Assembly: GCA_015068845.1 (NCBI GenBank)
Contig: SVJR01000003.1
Coordinates: 21,359-85,358, forward strand
Direction of reading: 5' to 3'
DNA from: Oscillospiraceae bacterium
GTDB lineage: Bacteria > Bacillota > Clostridia > Monoglobales > Monoglobaceae
Length of the DNA: 64,000 bases
The translations under genes and the position numbers were made by a program. A model generated the notes under the pieces. That model was not told the origin of the DNA. It searched no databases and saw nothing but the letters and a program-made list of their open reading frames with translations. Below, one piece after another: positions 33,966-41,862 of the stretch. How positions within the stretch are numbered: the first letter of the stretch is position 1; each line of letters begins with the position of its first letter.

Positions 33966-34033
33966 CAAGGTATACAAGGCGTTTGAGCCAAATACATATT
34001 AATAAAGTTGGATAATTTACCGAATTATGGAGC

Positions 34034-35824
34034 GTGAAAAACTTTATGGGAAAAGCTTTTGCTAAACTTAAAACTCTATTAAAGGGGTCAAAATATACAG
34101 TAGCCGTAGTGGCACTGTGCTGTGCAGCTGTTGTTCTGGCAGGCTGTTTTTTTGCGTATGCCGCCTCGTATGAGAAGATTTTGCCGAATGTTGAGGTCGA
34201 AGGCTTTGGTATCGGGGGAATGGAAAAGCTTGATGCCGCAAAAGAACTTCACACGGCGTTTGTTGCAGGTGAATCCGGCAAATCGGTTGTGTTTGAATGT
34301 GACGGCAACGAAAAAGAGGTTGCGTTTGAAGAACTTAAGATTGTTATTGATGAAAATAAAACAGCAGAAAAAGCCTTTGAGGTAGGCAGACAGGGCGGCG
34401 TGTTCAAAAAGACCGCAAGACTCCTGCTTGCAGCATTCAAAAAAACAGAGGTTCCGCTTGAAGTTTCGGTTGATGAAGCAAAGCTGGAAGAACTTATCTC
34501 GGAGCTTGCAGCAGGAAAGGAGATTGAGCCGGAACCGGCAGGTTATTCTATAGACGGCAAACAGCTGACCTTGAAAAAAGGTCACGGTGGCAAAAAGGTT
34601 GACCGCCAAAAGGCGTTGGCGACGGTCAAAAAGTCCGTTGCATCCGGCGGAGCGGCAAAGGTATCACTTGTTGTTGAAGAAATCAAGGCGGAAAAAGTAG
34701 ATGCCGACAAGCTCTATGACGAACTGACTGCTCCTGCAAAAAATGCGGAGTATAAATACGAGGACGGCGAGGTAAAGGTAGTTGACGAAACGGTAAGGGT
34801 GATAGTAGATAAGCAGAAGATAAAGCAGGCGCTTGACTCCGATACCGAGGGCGTAACCCTTACGGTTGAAACCGAGGCTCCGGAGGTTACAGCAGCACAG
34901 CTTCGCGGAATGCTGTTTCGTGACACCTTGGGTACATACTCATCGAACTTTGCAACCAGTACCGCTGCAAGAGCAAGTAATGTTACGCTGACAGCCCAAA
35001 GAATTAACGGATATATTCTTATGCCCGGTGATGTGTTCTCGTACGATAAAACAATCGGTAGGCGCACAGTGGCAAATGGCTTTCGTGAAGCCGGTGTTTA
35101 TGTAGGCAACAAGGTTGAAAGCGGTATCGGTGGCGGAATTTGCCAGACCTCGTCAACACTTTATTCTGCGGCGTTATATGCAAATCTCGAGATTGTCAGC
35201 AGAACCTCGCATTCTCTTCCGGTTTCATATATGCCGGCAGGAATGGATGCAACGATTGCCGAGGGCTACATAGATTTAAAAATACGAAACAATACGGAGT
35301 ATCCGGTGAAAATTGTGGCAACGGTGAATGGCAGAAAAATTACCTGTTCAATTTTGGGCGTTTCGGTGCCCGGTCAGACGGTTGAGCTTGCTCACAGCAC
35401 GGTTTCAACTTCTCAGCCACAGACCGAGCGCACGGTTGATGAAGCAATCCCGAAGGGCTACAAGCAGATTATCAACAAGGGTGCCCCCGGCTATACCGTG
35501 GCGTCAAACCGTATAGTTAAAATGAACGGTGAGGTGGTCAAAACTGAGAAACTGACCCGAAGCGTATACCGTGCAGCACCGGTTGAAGAAGTGGTTAATC
35601 CTGCAGATAAGGAAACCCCGACCGAAAACCTGAAAATATATACACCGGGTATGAAGATTCCTGAACCGGTCGAAGAGCCCGAACCGCAGCCGGAAGTAAA
35701 TGATGCACCGGCAGAAGAAGTGGTGACTCCGCCGACAGAGCCGGAGCCGGAAGTGTCTGCTGAGCCGGAACCGGAAGTGCAACCCGAAATTCCGGAGCAG
35801 GCGGAACAAACTGTAACTGAATAA
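34034..35824 (+). CDS. VanW family protein with peptidoglycan-binding-like repeats
   Basis: A 596-aa membrane-anchored wall protein. A cytoplasmic basic start and one helix (VAVVALCCAAVVLAGCFFAY, about 24-45) precede two YoaR/PG_binding_4-like repeats (about 55-165 and 170-280). The VanW domain spans about 295-430 with motifs ILMPGDVFSYDKTIG, GGGICQTSSTLYSAAL and ARTSHS-like SRTSHSLPVSYMP. The C-terminal 100 residues are Pro/Glu-rich (PEPEVSAEPEPEV). VanW is linked by name to vancomycin clusters, but no van genes are here; the biochemical role is unknown. GTG 34034 or ATG 34046 may be the start, as both have imperfect RBS spacing. Confidence 0.85.
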   Translation: MKNFMGKAFAKLKTLLKGSKYTVAVVALCCAAVVLAGCFFAYAASYEKILPNVEVEGFGIGGMEKLDAAKELHTAFVAGESGKSVVFECDGNEKEVAFEELKIVIDENKTAEKAFEVGRQGGVFKKTARLLLAAFKKTEVPLEVSVDEAKLEELISELAAGKEIEPEPAGYSIDGKQLTLKKGHGGKKVDRQKALATVKKSVASGGAAKVSLVVEEIKAEKVDADKLYDELTAPAKNAEYKYEDGEVKVVDETVRVIVDKQKIKQALDSDTEGVTLTVETEAPEVTAAQLRGMLFRDTLGTYSSNFATSTAARASNVTLTAQRINGYILMPGDVFSYDKTIGRRTVANGFREAGVYVGNKVESGIGGGICQTSSTLYSAALYANLEIVSRTSHSLPVSYMPAGMDATIAEGYIDLKIRNNTEYPVKIVATVNGRKITCSILGVSVPGQTVELAHSTVSTSQPQTERTVDEAIPKGYKQIINKGAPGYTVASNRIVKMNGEVVKTEKLTRSVYRAAPVEEVVNPADKETPTENLKIYTPGMKIPEPVEEPEPQPEVNDAPAEEVVTPPTEPEPEVSAEPEPEVQPEIPEQAEQTVTE

Positions 35825-35828
35825 CTAA

Positions 35829-35860
35829 AAACCTCCTTTTGTAACAAAAGGAGGTTTTTT
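35829..35860 (+). terminator. Intrinsic terminator of the VanW gene
   Basis: ACCTCCTTTT (35831-35840) pairs with AAAAGGAGGT (35846-35855), followed by T5. Confidence 0.9.
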
Positions 35861-36003
35861 ATATAATAGGAAATTGTGCAATTTCCTATTATATAAAAAA
35901 TATAAAATTAATGCCCGTGCAAAATTTTCGGCTTTGCCGAAATGCACATGGGCAAACAAAGCGGCTTCGTCCGCCGCAAGGCGAACGGCGAAGCCGCTTT
36001 GTT
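35861..36003. repeat. Three stacked palindromes
   Basis: Three inverted repeats lie end to end. The first is a perfect 15-bp stem, 35861-35875 with 35880-35894 (loop GTGC). The second is the hairpin 35914-35953 (GCCC...GGGC), also found near 46593. The third is a perfect 15-bp stem, 35955-35969 with 35989-36003 (AACAAAGCGGCTTCG), ending 3 bp from the amidase stop. The last may terminate the amidase gene but lacks a clear T-run. Confidence 0.8.
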
Positions 36004-36005
36004 CT

Positions 36006-36563
36006 TTAGTCGGGGAATCCTATATAGTTCACAATCCCCCGGAATATTGCATCTGCCACCGCCCGTTGCCATGCAGGGCTGTTCAGATTAAGAGCTTCTG
36101 TTGAATTGGTAAGATACCCCAGCTCAACCAGAACTGCAGGCATATTTGTTCGCCTGAGTACTGCAAAATTAGCTTGCATAACGCCTCGGTTAACCGAACC
36201 CAGCTCGCTTGCAACCGAATCAACTATGGACTGGCCAAGCCGCTCTGCAGTTGTGCCGAGTCGGTAAACATATGCCTCTACACCCTGAACTGCGGGATTT
36301 ACCGAGCTGTTTGTGTGGATACTGATAAAGTAATCGGCATCCCATTGATTTGCTTGTGCGGCGCGGTTTCTGAGATCTGCGTTTTTGTCGTCCAGAACAC
36401 CGCCGTCCGATGTGGTGCGGTAAAGTCTCACATCAAAGCCTGCATCGCGAAGCAGACGGGCAAGCTCCAGCGAAACATTAAGATTTACAAATTCCTCGGT
36501 CACACCGTTACCCACAGCGCCGGGGTCAGGGCCGCCGTGGCCGGGGTCGATGAATATTTTCAT
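36006..36563 (-). CDS. N-acetylmuramoyl-L-alanine amidase, CwlD-like
   Basis: A 185-aa stand-alone Amidase_3 domain. Zinc ligands are in FIDPGHGG, VTEEFVNLNVS and YFISIHTNS; the catalytic Glu is in AVLVELGYLTNS. No signal peptide or membrane segment is visible at the N-terminus (MKIFIDPGH). It is therefore either cytosolic, released by lysis, or secreted in an unusual way. CwlD makes muramic lactam in spore cortex, which would suit the sporulation context, but CwlD normally has an N-terminal anchor. The Shine-Dalgarno AAGGAGG is directly followed by its own complement. Confidence 0.85.
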   Translation of the reverse strand: MKIFIDPGHGGPDPGAVGNGVTEEFVNLNVSLELARLLRDAGFDVRLYRTTSDGGVLDDKNADLRNRAAQANQWDADYFISIHTNSSVNPAVQGVEAYVYRLGTTAERLGQSIVDSVASELGSVNRGVMQANFAVLRRTNMPAVLVELGYLTNSTEALNLNSPAWQRAVADAIFRGIVNYIGFPD

Positions 36564-36680
36564 AAGGAGGACCTCCTTCTTTAAAAATGCTGTTCATTTC
36601 ATAATATGTATGATATGGCTGATGGGTTAAAATGTTTTAGAAAAATGTAATGCGGCTGTAATGGCTTTGTAACAATAGTA

Positions 36681-36689
36681 TGTTATACT
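36681..36689 (+). promoter_or_regulatory. Extended -10 promoter before the 160-aa secreted protein
   Basis: TGTTATACT fits an extended -10 (TGn-TATACT). No good -35 is seen at 17 bp. Confidence 0.4.
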
Positions 36690-36748
36690 GTGTTTACGAA
36701 AGTGAAAAACTCTCTGTTTTTTGAGTATAGATAAAGGAGTAGATTGAT

Positions 36749-37231
36749 ATGAGAAAGGTAATTACAGCTATACTGCTGACAGCGATTCTGGTTATGAGCC
36801 AGCTTGCTGTTTTTGCATCGCCCGACACTATTGCAGCGGATAGCGCGGGCAATTCAAACGGATTGGTTGTTGTTACCAGACCGAAGAACCAGAAGGATTC
36901 AACCTTTGACAATGCCTATATAATTTCCGGCTACGGCAAGGAAGGCACAACTGTTACATTATACAGCTTTTCAGCGGTGGATGGAATTTATAAAAAGATT
37001 TACAATGAAACCCAGTTTGTTGACGAAAACGGCGTAGCTCAGAAGGTAAGTGTTGCATCCGAGGTCAAGATTGGAGCATCGGGGCTCTTTATGAACACAA
37101 TTCCACTCAGCCAGGGTGTGAATGATGTTCTTGTCCGTGCTGAAAACGGTGACAAAATTCAGCTTATGAAGCTGTCACTTACAAAGTACAGCTACAATCT
37201 GTTTGACATAATCAAATCCCTGACAGACTAA
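36749..37231 (+). CDS. Secreted protein of unknown function
   Basis: A 160-aa protein with a signal peptide (MRKVITAILLTAILVMSQLA, probable cut after VFA). The mature part has short beta-strand-like stretches with Gly turns (YIISGYGKEGTTVTLYSF, GVNDVLVRAENGDK). This resembles a single Ig-like or carboxypeptidase-regulatory-like beta-sandwich, but I recognise no family. The RBS is AAAGGAGTAGATTGAT. A terminator follows at 37288. It stands alone between the amidase and the YycH/YycI pair; no function can be given. Confidence 0.72.
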   Translation: MRKVITAILLTAILVMSQLAVFASPDTIAADSAGNSNGLVVVTRPKNQKDSTFDNAYIISGYGKEGTTVTLYSFSAVDGIYKKIYNETQFVDENGVAQKVSVASEVKIGASGLFMNTIPLSQGVNDVLVRAENGDKIQLMKLSLTKYSYNLFDIIKSLTD

Positions 37232-37287
37232 GCGATGGTTTTAGATACAGCGGTTGAGGTTGTGTAAAAAGTAAAATGCTTACATTG

Positions 37288-37316
37288 AGGACGACCCAAG
37301 CGGGTTGTCCTTTTTC
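37288..37316 (+). terminator. Intrinsic terminator after the 160-aa secreted protein
   Basis: AGGACGACCC (37288-37297) pairs with GGGTTGTCCT (37302-37311; one G-T pair), loop AAGC, then a T-run. Confidence 0.85.
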
Positions 37317-37352
37317 TTTTGTATTATAGAAAAGCGGAAAGGAGCGGAAACA

Positions 37353-38798
37353 GTGCAAAAGCTGACACGAAACGAAAAGATTAAAATTACCGAACGGGCA
37401 AAAACTATTCTGATAGTTTTACTTGCCTGCAGCTGTCTTGCCTCGGGCTACTATGTCTTTGATATGTATCGTGATCTGGATGCTGTCCGCTCGTTCTGGC
37501 AAAGCTCTGACCCGGTTACGGCATTTGACGGCGGCCAGGCGACTCCGGCGTCCCAGAATGCTCTCAGGTCGTTTTTGGAGCTGTCCGAGCCGGAGCTGAT
37601 ACTGGTTAACAAAGGGGATGCCAGAGGCGAAATCCCGACGGACGATGATGCGTTTTCTGAAATCTCAGAGCTTGTGAACACGGCGGTAAAGGAGGCGTAT
37701 TCAAGACCTGAATCGGAAATCGTTGTAACAGATATGGATGAATGGAAAGCCTCGGTTGCGACCGATTCAATGTATGTCAGGTATGCCGGAGTACGCTCGA
37801 CATCTTTTGAAGGCGAATTTTATAAGGCACCCCAAAATGCGCTTGCGTCCGTTGTTGATGTATACAACGAGGTGTCGATAGTTCCCAATGCAAAAAACGG
37901 GCAGTTGACGCTATACCTTCCCGACAAGGATTATAAGAATATTGTTAAAATGAAATTTACAACTGCTGTGGCTGAAAAACTGGATTCGGTGATAAAAAAC
38001 CGTCCCGGCATCAGTTCAAAGTCATATGTGTTTGCGTTCGAGATTGGCCTTGATACCCGTCCTGAAAACGACGGGAAGCTTGCGCCGATGCTGGCGATTC
38101 CCACGACAGAAAAATCTATTAGGAACATCGTTGCAGAAGTGCCGAGAGTATACAAAACCGGACTCAATTTTATAAAAACAACAGACTTCACGATGGGGCT
38201 TATTGAGATATTCGGTTATAATCAGAACACCGTAAGACAGTATGTAAACAGCGAAGATGTCCTGATATTTGTTGGTGAGACAGGGACTCTCAGCGTGTAT
38301 CCTGAAGGCTATATTGAATATCGTGCCCTTGGTACAAACGAGGGTGTTGCACTTGAAAGTCAATCGGGCGCCGGGGTATACGGCGCAACTGCAGGACTTA
38401 TAAATATGATTGATAGGATAAATGCGGTCAGCGGAGTGCTTCCGGAACTCAATGACGGCAAGCTTCGGATCGCCGCATTGCCGGTGATGGACGGTCAGAC
38501 TTCGGCAATCAGAGTGGAATTTGACTATTATGTAGATGACTGCAGGGTAAACTTTTTAAATAGCCCTGCAATTACCGCAATAATCAATGATGGAGTTCTC
38601 ACCGAACTTAAAATGCAGATTAAAACAGTTAAAAAGACCGAAAATGACACACATATGACAGCGTTGCTTGATGAGATAGACGAATTTGTTGGCAAAAATC
38701 CTCAGACAAAGCTTATAGATTATGCTAAAACAACATATAAGTTCAGCCAAAGCGGTGACGAACTTTCAGTAGAATGGGATATCCGGAAGGGAAATTAG
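37353..38798 (+). CDS. yycH: YycH-like membrane-anchored regulatory protein
   Basis: A 481-aa protein with one N-terminal membrane helix (AKTILIVLLACSCLASGYYVF, about 15-36) and a large extracytoplasmic part. I call it YycH-like from topology, its C-terminal pattern (two repeated beta-rich halves) and its immediate neighbour of YycI type. YycH and YycI bind the WalK histidine kinase and tune cell-wall homeostasis. I use GTG 37353 after AAAGGAGCGGAAACA; a longer frame from 37305 begins inside the terminator hairpin. The walR and walK genes are not in the window. Sequence likeness by eye is moderate, so another family is possible. Confidence 0.62.
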   Translation: MQKLTRNEKIKITERAKTILIVLLACSCLASGYYVFDMYRDLDAVRSFWQSSDPVTAFDGGQATPASQNALRSFLELSEPELILVNKGDARGEIPTDDDAFSEISELVNTAVKEAYSRPESEIVVTDMDEWKASVATDSMYVRYAGVRSTSFEGEFYKAPQNALASVVDVYNEVSIVPNAKNGQLTLYLPDKDYKNIVKMKFTTAVAEKLDSVIKNRPGISSKSYVFAFEIGLDTRPENDGKLAPMLAIPTTEKSIRNIVAEVPRVYKTGLNFIKTTDFTMGLIEIFGYNQNTVRQYVNSEDVLIFVGETGTLSVYPEGYIEYRALGTNEGVALESQSGAGVYGATAGLINMIDRINAVSGVLPELNDGKLRIAALPVMDGQTSAIRVEFDYYVDDCRVNFLNSPAITAIINDGVLTELKMQIKTVKKTENDTHMTALLDEIDEFVGKNPQTKLIDYAKTTYKFSQSGDELSVEWDIRKGN

Positions 38799-38799
38799 A

Positions 38800-39642
38800 A
38801 TGGATTTAAGGCGTTTAAAGACAATTTTTATATTTGTTCTTGTTGCAATAAACATTATGTTTTTTGCGCTCATTAACAATGCCCTGAATTACGAGAAGGA
38901 AGAACGAAGAACAATGACCGAAAGCCTGACGGCGCTGCTGGCGAAGAATATGGTATATCTTCCGCAAAAACTTGAATTACCGGACTCTCCGGAAATTTCA
39001 GGATTTTATATTGAAAAAATGTTCGGCAGCAATGAGGAACTTGTCTCAAGATTTTTAGGCAGAAGTTATGAGGAGACTGAGCAGTATGTGTATACCGCAT
39101 CCGCAGGTACACTTTATATAGAAGGTGACGAATTCAGATTTCATAATGCCAATCCACAAACCCCTGTATCGGATTTCTCCGAGGAAAATATTCAGAAGGT
39201 CTGCCATAGTGAGATGAAGAGGCTCGGTATTCCCGATGCCCCGTATATATTCGGTGGAGTAAACTTCGTTGACGAGGGAATCCGTGCGATTTTTACAATG
39301 CAGCATCGTGATGATGTGTTCTTTGATGCGTATGTATCATTTGATATATCCGAAAAAGGTGTAACGGCAGTATCCGGCAGAAATCTTGTATCGGAGCTGA
39401 CCGAAACAAACAGCAACGAAAAGTTTTATAGCATTATAAGCGTGCTTCCAGACCTTGTCCGGAATGACAGACTTGAAAAAAATGTTGCACACACGGTTGT
39501 GAGTATAAAATCGGGATACTATATCGGCAGTACGGCTGAAAGCTACCGTAATATTCTTGCGATACCGGTGTGGCAGATTGCAACCGACTCGGGGCATATA
39601 CTCTATTATGACGCCCGTAACGGACAGTTTATTGATGAATAG
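38800..39642 (+). CDS. yycI: YycI-like membrane-anchored regulatory protein
   Basis: A 280-aa protein starting MDLRRLKTIFIFVLVAINIM, very like the YycI start (MDW-x-KxIFIxxFLxLN), with one membrane helix and an extracytoplasmic domain. The C-terminal half (IPVWQIATDSGHILYYDARNG) fits the YycI/PepSY-like fold. It starts 2 bp after yycH (AAGGGAAATTAG as RBS), so both are likely made together and act as a heterodimer. The gene ends at a bidirectional terminator. The absent WalRK neighbours make the target kinase an inference. Confidence 0.72.
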   Translation: MDLRRLKTIFIFVLVAINIMFFALINNALNYEKEERRTMTESLTALLAKNMVYLPQKLELPDSPEISGFYIEKMFGSNEELVSRFLGRSYEETEQYVYTASAGTLYIEGDEFRFHNANPQTPVSDFSEENIQKVCHSEMKRLGIPDAPYIFGGVNFVDEGIRAIFTMQHRDDVFFDAYVSFDISEKGVTAVSGRNLVSELTETNSNEKFYSIISVLPDLVRNDRLEKNVAHTVVSIKSGYYIGSTAESYRNILAIPVWQIATDSGHILYYDARNGQFIDE

Positions 39643-39648
39643 AAAAAG

Positions 39649-39688
39649 GACCGACACTCCGCTTTTGGCGGAGCTGCCGGTCATTTTT
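39649..39688. terminator. Bidirectional terminator between yycI and the 47-aa minus gene
   Basis: GACCG pairs with CGGTC (39649-39653/39678-39682) and CTCCGC with GCGGAG (39657-39662/39668-39673), with A-run and T-run flanks. Confidence 0.75.
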
Positions 39689-39824
39689 GATGCTTGTTTT
39701 TCCGCTTTCTTGCGGTTTCCAGGTATGATGGGATTTTTCGGGGTTTTCCGGTATCATTGTCCCGCGGTGTATCTTCAAAAAAATCGTAATCATCGTGTTT
39801 GTCGCCCAGTGGAATAAATTTCAC
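39681..39824 (-). CDS. Small charged protein (47 aa), unknown
   Basis: A 47-aa minus-strand frame starting with GTG: MKFIPLGDKHDDYDFFEDTP and ending in the basic ARKRKNKHQK. GAAAGGTGATG gives a good Shine-Dalgarno sequence 7 nt upstream, and the stop lies in the bidirectional terminator. This arrangement argues for a real gene. It has an acidic first half and a basic tail, no Cys and no membrane segment, and is probably cytoplasmic. I do not recognise a family. Confidence 0.55.
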   Translation of the reverse strand: MKFIPLGDKHDDYDFFEDTPRDNDTGKPRKIPSYLETARKRKNKHQK

Positions 39825-39876
39825 GGTTTACATCACCTTTCTCAGAGGATAAAATGATTTATATTACATATTATGG

Positions 39877-39905
39877 TTGATTTTATAAAAAATATTCTGT
39901 ATAAT
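39877..39905 (+). promoter_or_regulatory. Promoter of the TPR gene
   Basis: -35 TTGATT (39877-39882), 17-bp spacer, -10 TATAAT (39900-39905). Confidence 0.75.
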
Positions 39906-39942
39906 ATATACAGGTTATTTCAAATGAGAAAGGACGATTTAA

Positions 39943-40674
39943 ATGCTTGCTTATATAACATTCATTGCATTGATTATTGTAATTTATCTGAGACGGGCTG
40001 AAATTCCGGCGTTTTATGCGAGAATTCAGTTTGGCAGAGGCAATACAGACAAAGCGGTAAAATGGTTTTCAATTGCCAACCGTCTGGGTTCGCTCAAACC
40101 GGCGAGTATGATGTACTACGGCTATATTCTTCTACGCACCGGTGATATCAATACTGCCGAGCAGCTTCTCACCCATGCGTCTCTCAAAGCAAAAAAAGAC
40201 CCTCTCAAAAAGCGTATCAAGGCGCTGCTTTCCCTTGCTGTGTGGAAGCGTGGCGACTTGGACAGTGCGATTGAGATGATGGAGGATGCCATCTATTCGG
40301 TAAAAGTAACAAGCTTTTATCAGAACCTCGGTCTTATGTATAACCTCAAGGGCGACAGAAAAAAGGCCCTTGAATTCAATCTTGAAGCGTATGACTACAA
40401 TTCGGACGATATGGTTATTATGGACAACCTTGCAGAAGCATATGCACTTTGCGGCGAGACTGAAAAGGCAAAGGCCCAGTACGAAGCACTTCTCAAAAAA
40501 GAACCGCACTTCCCCGAACCCTACTACAATTACGGTTTACTTTTGATTGAAAAGGGTCAGAAGGAAAAAGGTCTTGATTTAATCCGTCAGTCGCTTGATA
40601 AGCGTTTTACATTTCTCAGCGTAAAGACCAAGGAAGAGGTCGAGGAACTTCTTGAAGAAAAAATGGCAGAATGA
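39943..40674 (+). CDS. Membrane-anchored TPR protein
   Basis: A 243-aa protein with a short N-terminal membrane helix (MLAYITFIALIIVIYL) followed by about five tetratricopeptide repeats (about 30-220). Clear repeat cores are YQNLGLMYNLKGDRKKALEF, DNLAEAYALCGETEKAKAQY and YYNYGLLLIEKGQKEKGLDL. It is likely a cytoplasm-facing scaffold; the partner is unknown. The RBS is GAAAGGACG. It stands alone between a promoter and a palindrome that overlaps its stop codon. Confidence 0.82.
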   Translation: MLAYITFIALIIVIYLRRAEIPAFYARIQFGRGNTDKAVKWFSIANRLGSLKPASMMYYGYILLRTGDINTAEQLLTHASLKAKKDPLKKRIKALLSLAVWKRGDLDSAIEMMEDAIYSVKVTSFYQNLGLMYNLKGDRKKALEFNLEAYDYNSDDMVIMDNLAEAYALCGETEKAKAQYEALLKKEPHFPEPYYNYGLLLIEKGQKEKGLDLIRQSLDKRFTFLSVKTKEEVEELLEEKMAE

Positions 40675-40720
40675 ATAGCAATAACCCTCAGGCATATATT
40701 CCTGAGGGTTATTGCTATTC
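40673..40720. terminator. 20-bp perfect palindrome over two convergent stop codons
   Basis: 40673-40692 is the exact reverse complement of 40701-40720 (loop CATATATT). It covers the stop codons of the TPR gene and the DUF5662 gene. No T-run is present, so it may block read-through or protect 3' ends rather than act as a classical terminator. Confidence 0.8.
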
Positions 40721-41245
40721 ATAGTCCTTGATTTTTCTGATATGCCGGAATGCGGCGTTTTCCCCTTGCTCGGCAAGTATTATAAGCCAGCTTTCCAGAA
40801 GTGCCGAGGTTTCAGGGTGGATGGAGCGGTTTGCCATACCGCGCTGAAAGTATTCAAGCGGGTGTTGGTGTGTGTAATTTTTCCCTTGATAGATTTTGCT
40901 TGCCGCCATTCGGTCGCAGAACATTTCTTTTACAAATTTTACAGGCATCCTGACAGGGCCGACCCGTTTTGTTTGGGGGTTGTAGTCAGTCCAGTATTCA
41001 AAATGATGGCGGTTTCTGCCCTTGTGGTGCATCCACGCCGACGAGTAGCCATAGTTTTCACGCTCGGCTTCGTTAGGACTGCTTGTTCCTTTATAGAACC
41101 GTGCTCCGGGAACAAACTCGGCCATTGAATACTTTGAAAGGTCGTGAAGCAGACCCCGGAGCGGAATTCCTGCTTTCAGGCAATGAATAAAAACCTTGTG
41201 TTTGTGCCGTGTTATTGTGTAAAAATGACCGAATGCGTTTGACAT
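40715..41245 (-). CDS. DUF5662 family protein
   Basis: A 176-aa protein rich in His, Tyr and Trp (MSNAFGHFYTITRHKHKVF, GLLHDLSKYSMAEFVPGARFY, HHKGRNRHHFEYW). These motifs mark DUF5662. The HDLSK and NRHHFEYW pattern suggests a metal site of HD-like type, but activity is unknown. I use ATG 41245, with TTGAGGATATAGAT upstream; longer frames to 41275 or 41296 exist. It is monocistronic and convergent with the TPR gene. Confidence 0.8.
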   Translation of the reverse strand: MSNAFGHFYTITRHKHKVFIHCLKAGIPLRGLLHDLSKYSMAEFVPGARFYKGTSSPNEAERENYGYSSAWMHHKGRNRHHFEYWTDYNPQTKRVGPVRMPVKFVKEMFCDRMAASKIYQGKNYTHQHPLEYFQRGMANRSIHPETSALLESWLIILAEQGENAAFRHIRKIKDYE

Positions 41246-41314
41246 ATCTATATCCTCAATTCGAATTAAATTCATTTTGTGTTTATAGTATATCACAGAT
41301 GTAAATAAAAATCA

Positions 41315-41352
41315 AACAACGGCTCAAAATTTTTTTGAGCCGTTGTTTTTGA
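41315..41352 (-). terminator. Intrinsic terminator of the Cys-rich pair
   Basis: CAACGGCTCAAA pairs with TTTGAGCCGTTG, flanked by A/T runs on both sides. It is also positioned upstream of the DUF5662 gene. Confidence 0.85.
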
Positions 41353-41361
41353 ATTCAGGAA

Positions 41362-41463
41362 TTAGCAGCCACAGCCACAGCCTGAGTTACCGTTATCACA
41401 GCAGCAACTGATGATGAGAATTAAAACGATTATCCAGAGACAGCTATTGTTACCGAAACACAT
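41362..41463 (-). CDS. Tiny Cys-rich membrane protein A (33 aa)
   Basis: A 33-aa frame MCFGNNSCLWIIVLILIISC followed by CCDNGNSGCGCGC: a short Cys-containing head, a single hydrophobic helix and a Gly/Cys tail. AAAGGAGGTG lies at the right distance before ATG 41463. A second gene of the same pattern lies just upstream. Similar tiny proteins occur in Clostridia and some resemble small spore-associated proteins, but the function is unknown. Confidence 0.7.
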   Translation of the reverse strand: MCFGNNSCLWIIVLILIISCCCDNGNSGCGCGC

Positions 41464-41504
41464 ACCGTGGGCACCTCCTTTCAAAACAAAATGGATGAAA
41501 GTCC

Positions 41505-41645
41505 TTAGTCGCAGCAGCAGTTGTTGTCGCGAGACGAAACAGTGTTGTAACCGTTGTCGCCGCCGCAACCGCAGCAACTGATAAGGAGAATGAGGATAAT
41601 AATCCACCAGCAGTTATTACTTCCGCATCCACCGAAGCATCCCAT
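41505..41645 (-). CDS. Tiny Cys-rich membrane protein B (46 aa)
   Basis: A 46-aa frame MGCFGGCGSNNCWWIIILIL then LISCCGCGGDNGYNTVSSRD and NNCCCD. It has the same plan as the downstream 33-aa protein: Cys/Gly head, one hydrophobic helix and a Cys-rich tail. The Shine-Dalgarno sequence is GGGAGGTGCTAAGG. Both members have the pattern NxC-W-W/L-III-LILxISCC. The 41-bp gap and the shared terminator suggest one transcript and a tandem duplication. Confidence 0.72.
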   Translation of the reverse strand: MGCFGGCGSNNCWWIIILILLISCCGCGGDNGYNTVSSRDNNCCCD

Positions 41646-41800
41646 ACCTTAGCACCTCCCGATGAAATATTGATTCTTGAATTCATATTTATCCCGTGTT
41701 TCTTTCGAGCTTTTAATTTGTAAGTATAATGTATTATACGGAGAATTTGAAAAGCTGTGATTTGTCCGCCCGGATATTTTTAAAATAAAATAACAATTTA

Positions 41801-41829
41801 TTGACGAAGTGGATATAATTTGCTAAAAT
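41801..41829 (+). promoter_or_regulatory. Promoter of tmk
   Basis: -35 TTGACG (41801-41806), 17-bp spacer, -10 TAAAAT (41824-41829). Confidence 0.78.
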
Positions 41830-41862
41830 GATTGTATTGAAAAATGCAAGGAGAAACTTAAA

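Noticed and set aside
33905..33990. Sigma-G promoter of the ger operon
   Set aside because: GTATA and CATAAAA on the minus strand are 20 bp apart, outside the expected 17-18 bp, and match the consensus poorly.
34034..35824. Vancomycin resistance gene
   Set aside because: VanW domains occur widely in wall proteins of Firmicutes; no vanH, vanA/B or vanX genes are present.
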